NCBI GenBank assembly: GCA_029263035.1
Contig: JAJCYF010000205.1
Span: 1 to 14,741 of the forward strand
Length of the DNA stretch: 14,741 nucleotides
Reading direction: 5' to 3'
Source of the DNA: Actinomycetes bacterium
Lineage (GTDB): Bacteria > Actinomycetota > CADDZG01 > JAHWKV01
The notes beneath the pieces were generated by a model. The model worked only from the letters and a program-made list of their open reading frames with translations. It made no database searches and was not told the DNA's origin. The position numbers and the translations under genes are program-made. Of this stretch, positions 6,504-13,506 are shown piece after piece (position 1 is the stretch's first letter; every line of letters begins with the position of its first letter).

Positions 6504-8042
6504 CTACTCGACGGTTAGGTCCAGCAGGTGGTAGCCGGTGGCGCCCGACGGGTGCGGGCGGGAACCCTCTGCGGTCTGGATGTCGCCTTCGCCGTCGACG
6601 GCCCTCACCAGCACACGCACCTTTCCGGTCCCCGACTCCAGCTCGGCCGCCCACAGGCGCCAGGTCCGGTTGGAAAGCTCCCTTTTCAGCACCGCCGGTT
6701 TCCACGTTCGGCCCCGGTCGGTGGATATCTCCACCCGGCGGATGCCCCGGTCTCCCGCCCAGGCCACCCCGGCCAGACGATCTCCGCGCTTTACGGTGGC
6801 GTTGTCCTGGGGGACGTCGAACCGGGACTGGGTCTTGACGATCGCCTCGTCGCTCCACCCCCGGACCATCCAGTACCCCTGGTAATCGACGGCGACCGCC
6901 TCGATCTCGGTCAGCCACTTGACGTTCTTCATGCCGTAGATGTCGGGGACGATGATCCGCGCGGGAAACCCGTGAACGGTGGTGAGGGCCTCTCCGTTCA
7001 TGCCGAACACCAGCAGGGTGTCCTCCTGGAGGGCTTCGGCGAGCGGCACCGAGTCGGAGTAGCCCTCCGCCCCCCGGAATACGATGTCCACGATTCCCTC
7101 CTGCAGGTTCGCCCGCTCCAGCACGTCCTTGAGCCGCACCCCCCGCCAGATGGCAGTCCCGATGAGGTCTCCGCCTACGGTGTTGGAGATACAGGTAAGC
7201 GTGTGGGCCATCTCGACGACCTCGAAGTCGTCCTGCATCGACCGGTAGTCCAGCGAGTAGGGGCCGTCCACCAGGCCGTGGATCTTCAGCTCCCAACCGG
7301 TGTGGTCCACCACCGGTTTCACGATGTTGATGTCGACGTTGTAGAAATCCTCCACCGGCGTGATCTCCGGGGTATGGCCCGGGATTACCGGGAAGTCGCC
7401 GCCGGCCGGAGCCGTGTACTTGCGGGCGGCCTCGACGATCGTCACCTTGGGCGTGTTGCGCCGGGTCAGCACCGCCCGCAGCACGCTGCCCCCGCCCACC
7501 AGGATGCCCAATCCCCAGGCGGCCCGGGTGACAAAGCGGCGCCGGGACCGGGAGATGGCGTCCAGCGGGGTCTCGTCGCCCTCGATGGGCCTGGGTTCGA
7601 CCGCCGCCAGGAGCGGGGAGTCCAGGACCAGGACGGCGAACACCAGGGCGGCGGCGAGGTAGATGACTGCCTCAATGACCGACACACCGCCGACGTCCCC
7701 CATCGCCAGCAGGACCGAGGCCACCGACATCGCCGCTCCGGTTGCGAGCGCCCGGCGCGCCTTCGATGGGTTGGTCGCCGCTTTGTGGATCCACCCGGCA
7801 ATGAGGCCTCCGGCGAGGACAACCGCCACGTTCACCCCGATCCCAAAACCCCTGAGGGCGAGCGGGCCCAGGCGTTCGATCATCAAGGTTGAGAAGTCCC
7901 CGGGGACCAGGTTGATCAGCAGGGCGGCAATCCGGGCCGGCGGGTACGAAACCAGCGGCAGCAGCGACTTGGCCCCGAACACCACCAGCAGGGCGGTGCC
8001 CATGGCGATCACGCCCTTGAAGAACGTGGTCCTGCGGCTCAT
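6504..8042 (-). CDS. Membrane-anchored molybdopterin-dependent oxidoreductase (sulfite oxidase fold)
   Basis: This 512-residue protein has a hydrophobic N-terminal half with helices near residues 9-27, 65-85, 100-115 and 120-140. A further helix (about 173-191) follows a twin-arginine-like SRSRRRFVTRA. The C-terminal half is a sulfite-oxidase-type molybdopterin domain. The probable Mo-ligand cysteine is C284, in HTLTCISNTVGGD, followed by the conserved GTAIWRGVRL. A C-terminal Ig-like dimerisation domain follows, with VEISTDRGRTWKPA and RVLVRAVDGEGDIQ. The catalytic part probably lies outside the membrane; the substrate cannot be told. The start at 8042 lies four bases past the stop of the YgfZ-like gene. 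An 18-residue extension to 8096 lies inside that gene and was rejected. Internal placement of the twin-arginine-like motif after four helices is unusual. Confidence 0.92.
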   Translation of the reverse strand: MSRRTTFFKGVIAMGTALLVVFGAKSLLPLVSYPPARIAALLINLVPGDFSTLMIERLGPLALRGFGIGVNVAVVLAGGLIAGWIHKAATNPSKARRALATGAAMSVASVLLAMGDVGGVSVIEAVIYLAAALVFAVLVLDSPLLAAVEPRPIEGDETPLDAISRSRRRFVTRAAWGLGILVGGGSVLRAVLTRRNTPKVTIVEAARKYTAPAGGDFPVIPGHTPEITPVEDFYNVDINIVKPVVDHTGWELKIHGLVDGPYSLDYRSMQDDFEVVEMAHTLTCISNTVGGDLIGTAIWRGVRLKDVLERANLQEGIVDIVFRGAEGYSDSVPLAEALQEDTLLVFGMNGEALTTVHGFPARIIVPDIYGMKNVKWLTEIEAVAVDYQGYWMVRGWSDEAIVKTQSRFDVPQDNATVKRGDRLAGVAWAGDRGIRRVEISTDRGRTWKPAVLKRELSNRTWRLWAAELESGTGKVRVLVRAVDGEGDIQTAEGSRPHPSGATGYHLLDLTVE

Positions 8043-8046
8043 GGGG

Positions 8047-9006
8047 TCACTCGGTGCTCTGCAGCCGTTCCCGCAGCTCCCGGGCGCTCGGGACACTGGG
8101 GCCGAAGATCGTGCCGGGCAGCTCGTGCACCGTCGCGGTTGCCCCCTCCCCCACCGTCACCCGGCCCTCCAGGGGAACGGAGGTCTTGACCATGGCAATC
8201 CCGTAACCGCCGGACGCGCTGGTCACCGTGCCGGCGGGCTGGCCGTCGTGGGAGATGTCCCCCATGACGGCGTCGCCGGTGAACCGAAGGTGACGAAGTC
8301 GCTTCTTCACCCGGCCCCGCTGCGCCATGGCAACCGCCTCCTGGCCCAGGTAGCAGCCCTTCTTGAAGTGCACGGCCCGCTCCAGCGCCGCCTCCTGCGG
8401 GAGATATCCGCCGGCCAGGTCGCTTTCAAACGCCGGTGCTCCGGCTTTTACTCTCATCGCCTCGTATTCGTGGCGGGAGGCGCTTTGGACGTTACATTTT
8501 TCGAGCAGCTCCAGGATGTCGGGCTTACGTTGCGGCGGGACCCAGATATCCAGGCCCTCCAGCGGCGGCGCCAGCGTCACCAGCACGGCGGAGCCGACGC
8601 TGAGGTTTGCGTGCGGCTGCGGTGCCAGCGGCTCGGTCAGCTCCAGCCCGTTGGCGACTGCCGTCAGCGCTCCGGGGCCCAGTACCCGCAGGATCGTGAA
8701 GTCGTCGGTGACATCGGCCACCTGGACCCGGGTGGCAAAGATCCGCATGGAGAAGAAGTCGTATAGCGCCTGCCGGTCGCCCCCGTCGGCGTCCGTAAAG
8801 GCTCCCTGGGCGTTGGCCAGGACCCGAAATACGGAGGTGATGCGGCCCTTGGGTGTGAGCAGGAGTGCCTCGGCACCCTCGTCCGGTAACAGTTCCTCCA
8901 GCTGGTTGCTGAGAAGCTGGTTCAGAAACCAAAGAGCCTGGGGGCCGGAGAAGCTGAGCTTGGGACGGCCCTCCAGCTCATACATAACTGCCGGATGCTC
9001 GTTCAT
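8047..9006 (-). CDS. YgfZ/GcvT-like folate-binding protein
   Basis: This 319-residue protein belongs to the GcvT-fold family of YgfZ/IBA57-type proteins. It carries the signature KGCYLGQE at residues 216-223, with the conserved cysteine C218, followed by RGRVKKRLRHLRF. The N-terminal LLTPKGRITSVFRVL block (about 49-63) is also typical. YgfZ relatives bind tetrahydrofolate and support assembly or repair of certain iron-sulfur enzymes. It is not the glycine-cleavage T protein: it is shorter and carries the YgfZ motif. AAGGAG six bases before the ATG supports the start. The gene is followed after four bases by the molybdopterin oxidoreductase, so the two are probably cotranscribed. A shared function is inferred from spacing only. 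The radical SAM enzyme nearby is an iron-sulfur enzyme that might profit from it. Confidence 0.92.
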   Translation of the reverse strand: MNEHPAVMYELEGRPKLSFSGPQALWFLNQLLSNQLEELLPDEGAEALLLTPKGRITSVFRVLANAQGAFTDADGGDRQALYDFFSMRIFATRVQVADVTDDFTILRVLGPGALTAVANGLELTEPLAPQPHANLSVGSAVLVTLAPPLEGLDIWVPPQRKPDILELLEKCNVQSASRHEYEAMRVKAGAPAFESDLAGGYLPQEAALERAVHFKKGCYLGQEAVAMAQRGRVKKRLRHLRFTGDAVMGDISHDGQPAGTVTSASGGYGIAMVKTSVPLEGRVTVGEGATATVHELPGTIFGPSVPSARELRERLQSTE

Positions 9007-9057
9007 TCAATTCTCCTTGCTCAATCCACGATAACCGCCCACGTAATCAAGGCGAGG

Positions 9058-9063
9058 TAAGTT
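9058..9063 (+). promoter_or_regulatory. Candidate -10 box before the small membrane protein gene
   Basis: TAAGTT lies eight bases before the ATG at 9072 and no convincing Shine-Dalgarno sequence is seen, which suggests a leaderless or near-leaderless transcript. No clear -35 hexamer was found. This is a pattern match only. Confidence 0.3.
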
Positions 9064-9071
9064 CAAGACCC

Positions 9072-9320
9072 ATGAATGAGCTTGACCCGATAGAGGCGGT
9101 ACTGCTGGCGGTCTTCCTTCTGGTTCCGCTGTGGGGAGTGGTCGACGCCGCCCGCATCCCCGCCGATGCCTGGGAGAAGGCGAGCCGGAGCAAACGATTC
9201 TGGGTGGGAATCCAGATTGTGACGCTCTACATCGGGGCGGTCGCCTATATCGCCGGCGTCCGCCGGGATGTCCGGTTCTTCCTGGCTCCCCCGGCTCCGG
9301 ATTGGGAGAGCGTCGACTAG
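9072..9320 (+). CDS. Small two-helix membrane protein (DUF2516- or PLDc_N-like)
   Basis: This 82-residue protein has helices at about residues 8-25 (AVLLAVFLLVPLWGVVDAA) and 44-62 (FWVGIQIVTLYIGAVAYIAG). Between them lies a polar loop with ADAWEKASRSKRFW, and the end is short. The pattern of helix, Asp-Ala, Trp/Lys-rich loop, FW, helix and Tyr recalls actinobacterial DUF2516 proteins and also the N-terminal PLDc_N module. I cannot choose between them. Its TAG stop (9318-9320) and the TAG of the convergent DUF72 gene (9317-9319 on the other strand) share the palindrome CTAG, so no terminator fits between them. Confidence 0.75.
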   Translation: MNELDPIEAVLLAVFLLVPLWGVVDAARIPADAWEKASRSKRFWVGIQIVTLYIGAVAYIAGVRRDVRFFLAPPAPDWESVD

Positions 9321-10033
9321 CCGGCGGCCTCCTCCACCGCCAGGGCGTATGCCGGGCCCACTCCCCCGCCCTCGTGCTTGAAGTAGCAGTACACGTCGTG
9401 TCCGGCGTCCAGCACCGCCGACACCTTCCCGGCCCAGCCGGCCAGCTCCTGGTCGGTGTACTCCTCCTTGCGGAGGCGCAGATAGACATGAGGGGCGGTA
9501 ATCGGAACGTCGGTCAGAGCCAGGTCGTCGGTGTCGGCGCCGCAGTAGGCGATGTTGTTCGCCGCCAGGATCTGTTTCGGCTCGTCCGCCCTCCACGACT
9601 CATGGCGAAATTCCATCGCGTACCGGGCGACCGGCGGGAGCACCGCCGTGAAGGCCTCCAGCTTCTCCCGCTCGTACTTGAAGTTGGGAGGAAGCTGAAA
9701 CAGGATCGTGCCGAGCCGGTCGCCGAGAATCCTGGCACGGCGGACGAACTCGGCCACGTCCTCCTCGCAGTCCACCAGGCGCTTCCAATGCGTGATCCGC
9801 TGCGACGCCTTCAGCGTGAACTGGAAACCGTCACCGGACTGCTCCTTCCACGCCTGCAGGGTCGACTCCGACGGCAGCCGGCGAAACGAGTAGTTGATCT
9901 CCACCGAACCCAGCTTCGACGAGTAGTAGGAAAGCATCTTCTTGTCGGTGGTGCCCTCCGGGTAGAAGGGACCCTTCCACTCCTTGAATGCGAAGCCGGA
10001 GGTACCGGCGAACAGGTTTCCGCGGGTACCCAT
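9317..10033 (-). CDS. DUF72 family protein (YecE-like)
   Basis: This 238-residue TIM-barrel-like protein belongs to the DUF72/COG1801 family, of unsettled biochemical function. Typical blocks are LFAGTSGFAFKEWKGPFYPE at the N-terminus, VEINYSFRRLPSE, FTLKASQRITHWKRL, FQLPPNFKYE, YAMEFRHESW, YVYLRL-like HVYLRLRKEEYTDQEL, and VYCYFKHEGGG near the end. The start at 10033 was chosen because it sits immediately after the FAGTSGF-defining region and shares one base with the endonuclease III stop (TGATG). An open upstream extension to 10147 runs inside that gene and lacks family features. Coupling to a DNA repair gene is a hint of a nucleic-acid-related role, no more. Confidence 0.92.
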   Translation of the reverse strand: MGTRGNLFAGTSGFAFKEWKGPFYPEGTTDKKMLSYYSSKLGSVEINYSFRRLPSESTLQAWKEQSGDGFQFTLKASQRITHWKRLVDCEEDVAEFVRRARILGDRLGTILFQLPPNFKYEREKLEAFTAVLPPVARYAMEFRHESWRADEPKQILAANNIAYCGADTDDLALTDVPITAPHVYLRLRKEEYTDQELAGWAGKVSAVLDAGHDVYCYFKHEGGGVGPAYALAVEEAAG

Positions 10034-10728
10034 CAAACCCTCGAGCTCGGGCAGATGTCGTTCAGCACGCAGTCGGCGCACCTGGGAACCGGCGCCTTGC
10101 AGACTGCCCGGCCGTGCTCGATGAACAGGTAGCTGAGCTTGAACCACTTGGACTTGGGGACCAGTGCCATGAGGTCCTGCTCGATCTTGACCGGGTCTTC
10201 GTTAACCGTCAGGCCAAGCCGCTGCGACAGCCGGCGGACGTGGGTGTCTACCGCTATCCCCTCCACCTTGCCGAACGAGTTGCCGAGCACGATGTTGGCG
10301 GTCTTGCGGGCCGCCCCGGGCAGCGTCACCAGCTCGGCCATCGTCGAGGGGACCCGGCCGTCGAACCTCTCCAGGAGCACGCGGGCGGTCGTCTGCAGGT
10401 TCTTCGACTTCTGCCGGAAGAAGCCGGTCGGCTTCACGTCCTGCTGTAGCTCCAGAATGTCGGCGGAGGCGTAGTCCTCGAGCGTCGGGTACTTGGCGAA
10501 CAGCTTCTCGGTGACCTTGTTGACCATGGCATCGGTGCACTGCGCGGACAGGATTGTGGCGAACAACATCTCGTGCGGGTTGGAGAAGTTCAGGGCGCAC
10601 CTGGCATCCGGGTAGGCCCGGGAGAGCCGTCGGTGGATGATCGGAAAACGTCTCTCGGCCGGGTCGGTGCGGCGGGGCCGCGGGGGCCGGGTTCGCTTGA
10701 GAGCCGGGGCATCGGGAGGAACGGACAT
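10033..10728 (-). CDS. nth: Endonuclease III, DNA glycosylase/AP lyase
   Basis: This 231-residue enzyme removes oxidised pyrimidines from DNA in base excision repair. It has the helix-hairpin-helix LPGAARKTANIVL (137-149) with catalytic lysine K142, and catalytic aspartate D161 in AVDTHVRRL. The four iron-sulfur cysteines C210, C217, C220 and C226 follow the C-x6-C-x2-C-x5-C spacing. LSAQCTDAMVN near residue 60-70 is also typical. An N-terminal extension of about 25 basic, Pro-rich residues precedes the core, as in other actinobacterial homologues. There is no Shine-Dalgarno sequence. TACAAT lies seven bases before the ATG, suggesting leaderless initiation. It lies 32 bases after the coiled-coil gene and shares a base with the DUF72 gene. 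Confidence 0.97.
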   Translation of the reverse strand: MSVPPDAPALKRTRPPRPRRTDPAERRFPIIHRRLSRAYPDARCALNFSNPHEMLFATILSAQCTDAMVNKVTEKLFAKYPTLEDYASADILELQQDVKPTGFFRQKSKNLQTTARVLLERFDGRVPSTMAELVTLPGAARKTANIVLGNSFGKVEGIAVDTHVRRLSQRLGLTVNEDPVKIEQDLMALVPKSKWFKLSYLFIEHGRAVCKAPVPRCADCVLNDICPSSRV

Positions 10729-10735
10729 GCGCCCA

Positions 10736-10741
10736 ATTGTA
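10736..10741 (-). promoter_or_regulatory. Candidate -10 box for leaderless nth transcription
   Basis: The minus strand reads TACAAT, one mismatch from the TATAAT consensus, seven bases before the nth ATG. No Shine-Dalgarno sequence is present in the gap. The -35 position holds no good TTGACA match. The element lies in the 32-base gap after the coiled-coil gene, so nth may have its own promoter. Confidence 0.45.
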
Positions 10742-10760
10742 TGGCGCGACGTAAACCCGG

Positions 10761-11450
10761 TTACTCGGGGGCGGTCAGAGTCCTCATGAAGATCGCAAAC
10801 TCTTGCGACATGCGCTCGACGAACTCGGTTTGCAGGGTCTTCAGCTGGTCGATCCGGTCCCGCTGGGCGTTGATCATCTCCTCGAGGTACACGGCTGCGT
10901 CGGCGTTGCGCTGCTCCGACATATAGAGCCGGTCCTCCAGCTCCTCCAGCACCGCCTGGGTATCGACCGGTGCCTCAACTTTCGGCGGGGCGGCCTCCAG
11001 CAGATTGCGGAGCTCGTGGATCTCAAACCGCAGGTCGCTGCGGGCCGCCTGGAGCTTGACGTCGTACTCCTCGCGCAGCGCCTCAACTGCACCGGAGGCC
11101 GGCTCGGAAGACTTCGGTGGTTCCTGAGGCGCCACCACAATCGCTTCCAGGGCGCTTTCGATTGTCGTCCGCAGGATCTGGATCTTGGCCTCGATGGCCT
11201 GATCGGCCTCGCCCGGACGGGCGCCGAGCTTTTCCACCTGCTCCTCAAGCTGCATCAAGCGGGTGTGCAGATCAGCCTGGCCCTCGGCCTGGTTTATGTC
11301 GCCGAGGATACGCGCAATGCTGATCACGGAGTCGTTCTGCTCGGACTCCAGCTCACGCTCGGTTATTTGAGCCGCGCGCCGGACGTATCCGTCCCGAAGG
11401 GCGATTCGCAGGCGTGGGCCCAACAGCTCATCGTTCTCAGCGCTTGACAT
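10761..11450 (-). CDS. Coiled-coil protein of unknown function
   Basis: This 229-residue soluble protein is not recognised. It is rich in Glu, Gln, Ala and Leu. Likely coiled-coil stretches lie at about residues 60-105 (LHTRLMQLEEQVEKL and on), 122-153 (ALREEYDVKLQAARSDLRFE) and 165-215 (VLEELEDRLYMSEQRN and on). A Pro-rich break at about 107-117 (APQEPPKSSEP) and a second at 154-163 divide it. No cysteine, membrane segment or catalytic motif is seen. It may be a scaffold or a trigger for assembly, but that is a guess from composition. The start has no Shine-Dalgarno sequence; TATCTT lies nine bases upstream. It diverges from the phospholipase-like gene and is followed by nth on the same strand. 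Confidence 0.82.
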   Translation of the reverse strand: MSSAENDELLGPRLRIALRDGYVRRAAQITERELESEQNDSVISIARILGDINQAEGQADLHTRLMQLEEQVEKLGARPGEADQAIEAKIQILRTTIESALEAIVVAPQEPPKSSEPASGAVEALREEYDVKLQAARSDLRFEIHELRNLLEAAPPKVEAPVDTQAVLEELEDRLYMSEQRNADAAVYLEEMINAQRDRIDQLKTLQTEFVERMSQEFAIFMRTLTAPE

Positions 11451-11459
11451 GGGTTGTCA

Positions 11460-11465
11460 AAGATA
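11460..11465 (-). promoter_or_regulatory. Candidate -10 box before the coiled-coil gene
   Basis: The minus strand reads TATCTT nine bases before the ATG at 11450, with no Shine-Dalgarno sequence between. It lies in the 131-base divergent gap shared with the phospholipase-like gene. The match is modest and no -35 hexamer was identified. Confidence 0.3.
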
Positions 11466-11581
11466 GGGCAAGAAGCCCCCCAAGCGGCGGATTTGTAACG
11501 CACCGGACGGGCTCGCGTCTAAGCCGCCATGACTTCGGCGCTTTCCCCGGCGGCGGCCCGCACGGCCGGAAAACGTTAGGA

Positions 11582-12172
11582 ATGCGGCGGTCGATCCTCC
11601 GCCCTGTCTCAGCGTTTTTCGCTGCCGCCATATCGGCGATGCTTTTGTTCGAAGGCCCGGCTGTCGCGGTTCGCTCCCAACCCCCGGATGCACCGCTGCT
11701 GCCCCCAAGCCCGGTTCCGGGCAACGGACCGGCCATCGGGGATCCCCAACCTGACTGCACCGTGATGCGAGACCCCACAATGGCCGACTTCCTGAGCGGC
11801 AGTGCCTGTCCCCCCGACGGCTTCCCCTACGTGCCGGACGCCATCCCGGTGGCAGGAGGCATCCGGATGACCGATCCGAACGGTTCGTGTTCTTCCGGAT
11901 CGATTCCTCCCTCCACCACCCACTACGATTTCCGTGCCGCCTGCGCTACCCATGACTACGGCTATGACCTTCTGCGGTACCTTGAGCTCGGCGGAGGGCG
12001 CCGGCGGGCGGTGGACCGTTTCTTCCTGAATGACATGACGGCCGGTTGTGCGGTGCGGATAGAGGAGTCCAAGAAACGTTGCCTGACCGCCGCCGGCCTC
12101 GCGTACCGGGCGATAGGAACGTCGTCCCGGATCCGCAACTTCGACGTTCCATGGGGAGCCGTCGGGACTTGA
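11582..12172 (+). CDS. Secreted phospholipase A2-like protein
   Basis: This 196-residue protein begins with a signal peptide: basic MRRSILR, a hydrophobic stretch to about residue 23, and a probable AVA cleavage site at 27-29. A Pro-rich linker follows. The core holds YDFRAACATHDYGYDLLRY (115-133) with the His-Asp pair H124-D125, followed by DRFFLNDM (145-152). This is the arrangement of prokaryotic phospholipase A2 (PF09056 type), where the pair serves catalysis and Ca2+ binding. Six cysteines (C59, C76, C103, C121, C156, C167) could form three disulfides outside the cell. The ATG at 11582 was chosen because the signal peptide starts there. An open frame runs back to 11414 but overlaps the divergent gene. 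The ribosome binding site is weak. The product would release fatty acids from phospholipids, if active. Confidence 0.83.
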   Translation: MRRSILRPVSAFFAAAISAMLLFEGPAVAVRSQPPDAPLLPPSPVPGNGPAIGDPQPDCTVMRDPTMADFLSGSACPPDGFPYVPDAIPVAGGIRMTDPNGSCSSGSIPPSTTHYDFRAACATHDYGYDLLRYLELGGGRRRAVDRFFLNDMTAGCAVRIEESKKRCLTAAGLAYRAIGTSSRIRNFDVPWGAVGT

Positions 12173-12390
12173 GATCAGCCCTGCAGCGCCCGGCAACGCA
12201 GCTTTGCGTCCTATCGATAATGCTGCTGACATCCTGTTCTGCGCCCGCAGATCTACCGGCCGGCGCGGGGGGCGACGGCCAGAGCCCGCTGCTGGTACTG
12301 CTGCTCTTCCTGGCTGCATTGGGGGTCGTCGTGGCGATCGCGCTGCTGGTTCGCAACCGAGGCGGGGGCGGTCCGAAGGACAAACCGTGA
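12151..12390 (+). CDS. Small lipoprotein with C-terminal membrane helix
   Basis: This 79-residue protein has a lipoprotein signal ending in the lipobox LTSC (C30). A short Gly-rich linker follows, then a strong hydrophobic helix, LLVLLLFLAALGVVVAIALL, and a basic tail, VRNRGGGGPKDKP. It would be lipid-anchored outside and also span the membrane, an unusual double attachment. The ATG overlaps the end of the phospholipase-like gene by 22 bases. An alternative TTG at 12169 overlaps the stop as TTGA and would give a neater 73-residue precursor. Either way translation seems coupled. The stop overlaps the GTG of the next gene. No family is recognised. Confidence 0.65.
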   Translation: MGSRRDLRSALQRPATQLCVLSIMLLTSCSAPADLPAGAGGDGQSPLLVLLLFLAALGVVVAIALLVRNRGGGGPKDKP

Positions 12391-13049
12391 GGTCGGTAGC
12401 CCTGCTGGTCCGCACCCACCCGGCATTCACCGCCTTCAGCGCCGCCTACGCCCTTGGCCTGACCGCTTTCGGATTCGGCCGGTTTCCCGTCCGGGCTCTC
12501 ACCTACCTGGCGATCGTCCTGGTGGACTTCATCGTCGTGGCCGCCCTCAACCGCAGGGCCCGCCTGCCCGGCTGGCTCCTGTGGGGGCTTTCAATGTGGG
12601 GGCTGATGCACATGGTCGGAGGACTGGTGTTCTGGGAGAGCTCCCAGAATGGGATCGTCTACGGCATCTGGCTGGTTCCCCGGACCGTTCGCTACGACCA
12701 GCTGACCCACATGATCGGTTTTGCAATGGCTACCGCTGCATGCTGGTTTGCCCTGGACCTGCGGACGGTGCCGGGTGCGCCGGCCGGCGGCAGGGCGCTG
12801 ATGGCCGGACTGATGGGAATGGGACTGGGTGCTCTGAACGAGGTGGTTGAGTTCGGCTCCATCTACGCCGTTCCCGAACAGCAGGTGGGCGGGCTGGAGA
12901 ATATGGGCTGGGACCTGATCTTCAACCTGATGGGCTGCATCCTGATGGGACTCTGGTTGAGGCTGGTGCCTCAACGAAGCGCGGCTAAATCTTCTGTCGC
13001 TGAGCCAGTGCAGCCTGAACGGCGGAAATCATCTTCTTCGGCGTGGTGA
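12387..13049 (+). CDS. Multi-pass membrane protein, resembling DUF2238/YjdF-type
   Basis: This 220-residue protein is hydrophobic throughout, with roughly six helices. The start is GTG at 12387, overlapping the previous stop as GTGA; an open extension back to 12204 lies inside the lipoprotein gene. Conserved-looking polar residues fall within or beside helices: YDQLTHMIGFAMA (about 102-114), ALNEVVEFGSIYA (about 150-162) and WDLIFNLMGCILMG (about 174-188). An Asp/His, Glu and Asp/Asn pattern of this kind recalls the DUF2238 (YjdF) membrane family. The assignment is tentative. The reaction, if any, is unknown. The last 65 bases overlap the convergent receiver-like gene. Confidence 0.8.
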   Translation: MRSVALLVRTHPAFTAFSAAYALGLTAFGFGRFPVRALTYLAIVLVDFIVVAALNRRARLPGWLLWGLSMWGLMHMVGGLVFWESSQNGIVYGIWLVPRTVRYDQLTHMIGFAMATAACWFALDLRTVPGAPAGGRALMAGLMGMGLGALNEVVEFGSIYAVPEQQVGGLENMGWDLIFNLMGCILMGLWLRLVPQRSAAKSSVAEPVQPERRKSSSSAW

Positions 13050-13347
13050 CGGTCAGGTGGGAAACCTTCTCTGAGAGGCCGGCCGCGTCGGCCGCGTCCT
13101 TTGTCACCAGGACCACAGGCAGCCCGTCGAGAGTTCCTTCGCCCGCCAGAATGCTGACCATATCGGCGCCCTGCTCGGGCAGCCTGGTCATGTCGACCAA
13201 CAGCAGGTCCGCCTCGACACCGGCTACCTGACGGTGGGCATCTCCCTTGGGCTCCTCAACCCAGGGCACACTGAAGCCACCCTGGCGCAGAGCGCTGACC
13301 CATGGACGGCTTTCTTCCCAACAAAGTACGGCAACTCTCATGGTCAC
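12985..13347 (-). CDS. Degenerate response-regulator receiver-like protein
   Basis: This 120-residue protein looks like a single CheY-type alpha/beta domain. It has a first strand MRVAVLCWEE, a central strand with possible phospho-acceptor aspartate in ADLLLVDMTRLPEQ, a fourth strand LPVVLVTKDAAD and a C-terminal helix KKMISAVQAALAQR. The acidic pair normally after strand one is replaced by CWEES, and the Thr/Ser and Lys positions are only partly kept, so phosphorylation is doubtful. No output domain follows. The GTG at 13347 is preferred over an ATG two codons later because GAGGAAG lies at a suitable distance from it. No histidine kinase is nearby. Confidence 0.75.
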   Translation of the reverse strand: MTMRVAVLCWEESRPWVSALRQGGFSVPWVEEPKGDAHRQVAGVEADLLLVDMTRLPEQGADMVSILAGEGTLDGLPVVLVTKDAADAAGLSEKVSHLTVTTPKKMISAVQAALAQRQKI

Positions 13348-13450
13348 TGAAGTCTTCCTCGCTGGTCGGAAAGGGGCCGGAATCAGTGGCCCGAAAACAA
13401 ATGTTGTTACTCCAATGATATCTCCGACGGGCGAAAAAGGACTCGGGAGC

Positions 13451-13456
13451 TAAACT
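13451..13456 (+). promoter_or_regulatory. Candidate -10 box for panB
   Basis: TAAACT, the same hexamer as before lpd, lies 50 bases before the panB ATG and would give a leader of about 44 bases. No convincing -35 element lies 16-18 bases upstream. The rest of the 159-base gap between the receiver-like gene and panB shows no other clear element. Confidence 0.25.
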
Positions 13457-13506
13457 GGGGGCAGGCTTGGAGGTCGTTTTGGCCCCGGGACCAAAGGAGG
13501 AGCCCC

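Noticed and set aside
6528..7892. 454-codon plus-strand open frame
   Set aside because: It lies opposite the molybdopterin oxidoreductase and its product is a His/Gly/Pro-rich shadow without domains.
10034..10147. N-terminal extension of the DUF72 protein
   Set aside because: It lies inside nth, encodes basic low-complexity sequence, and the family start block begins right after the ATG at 10033.
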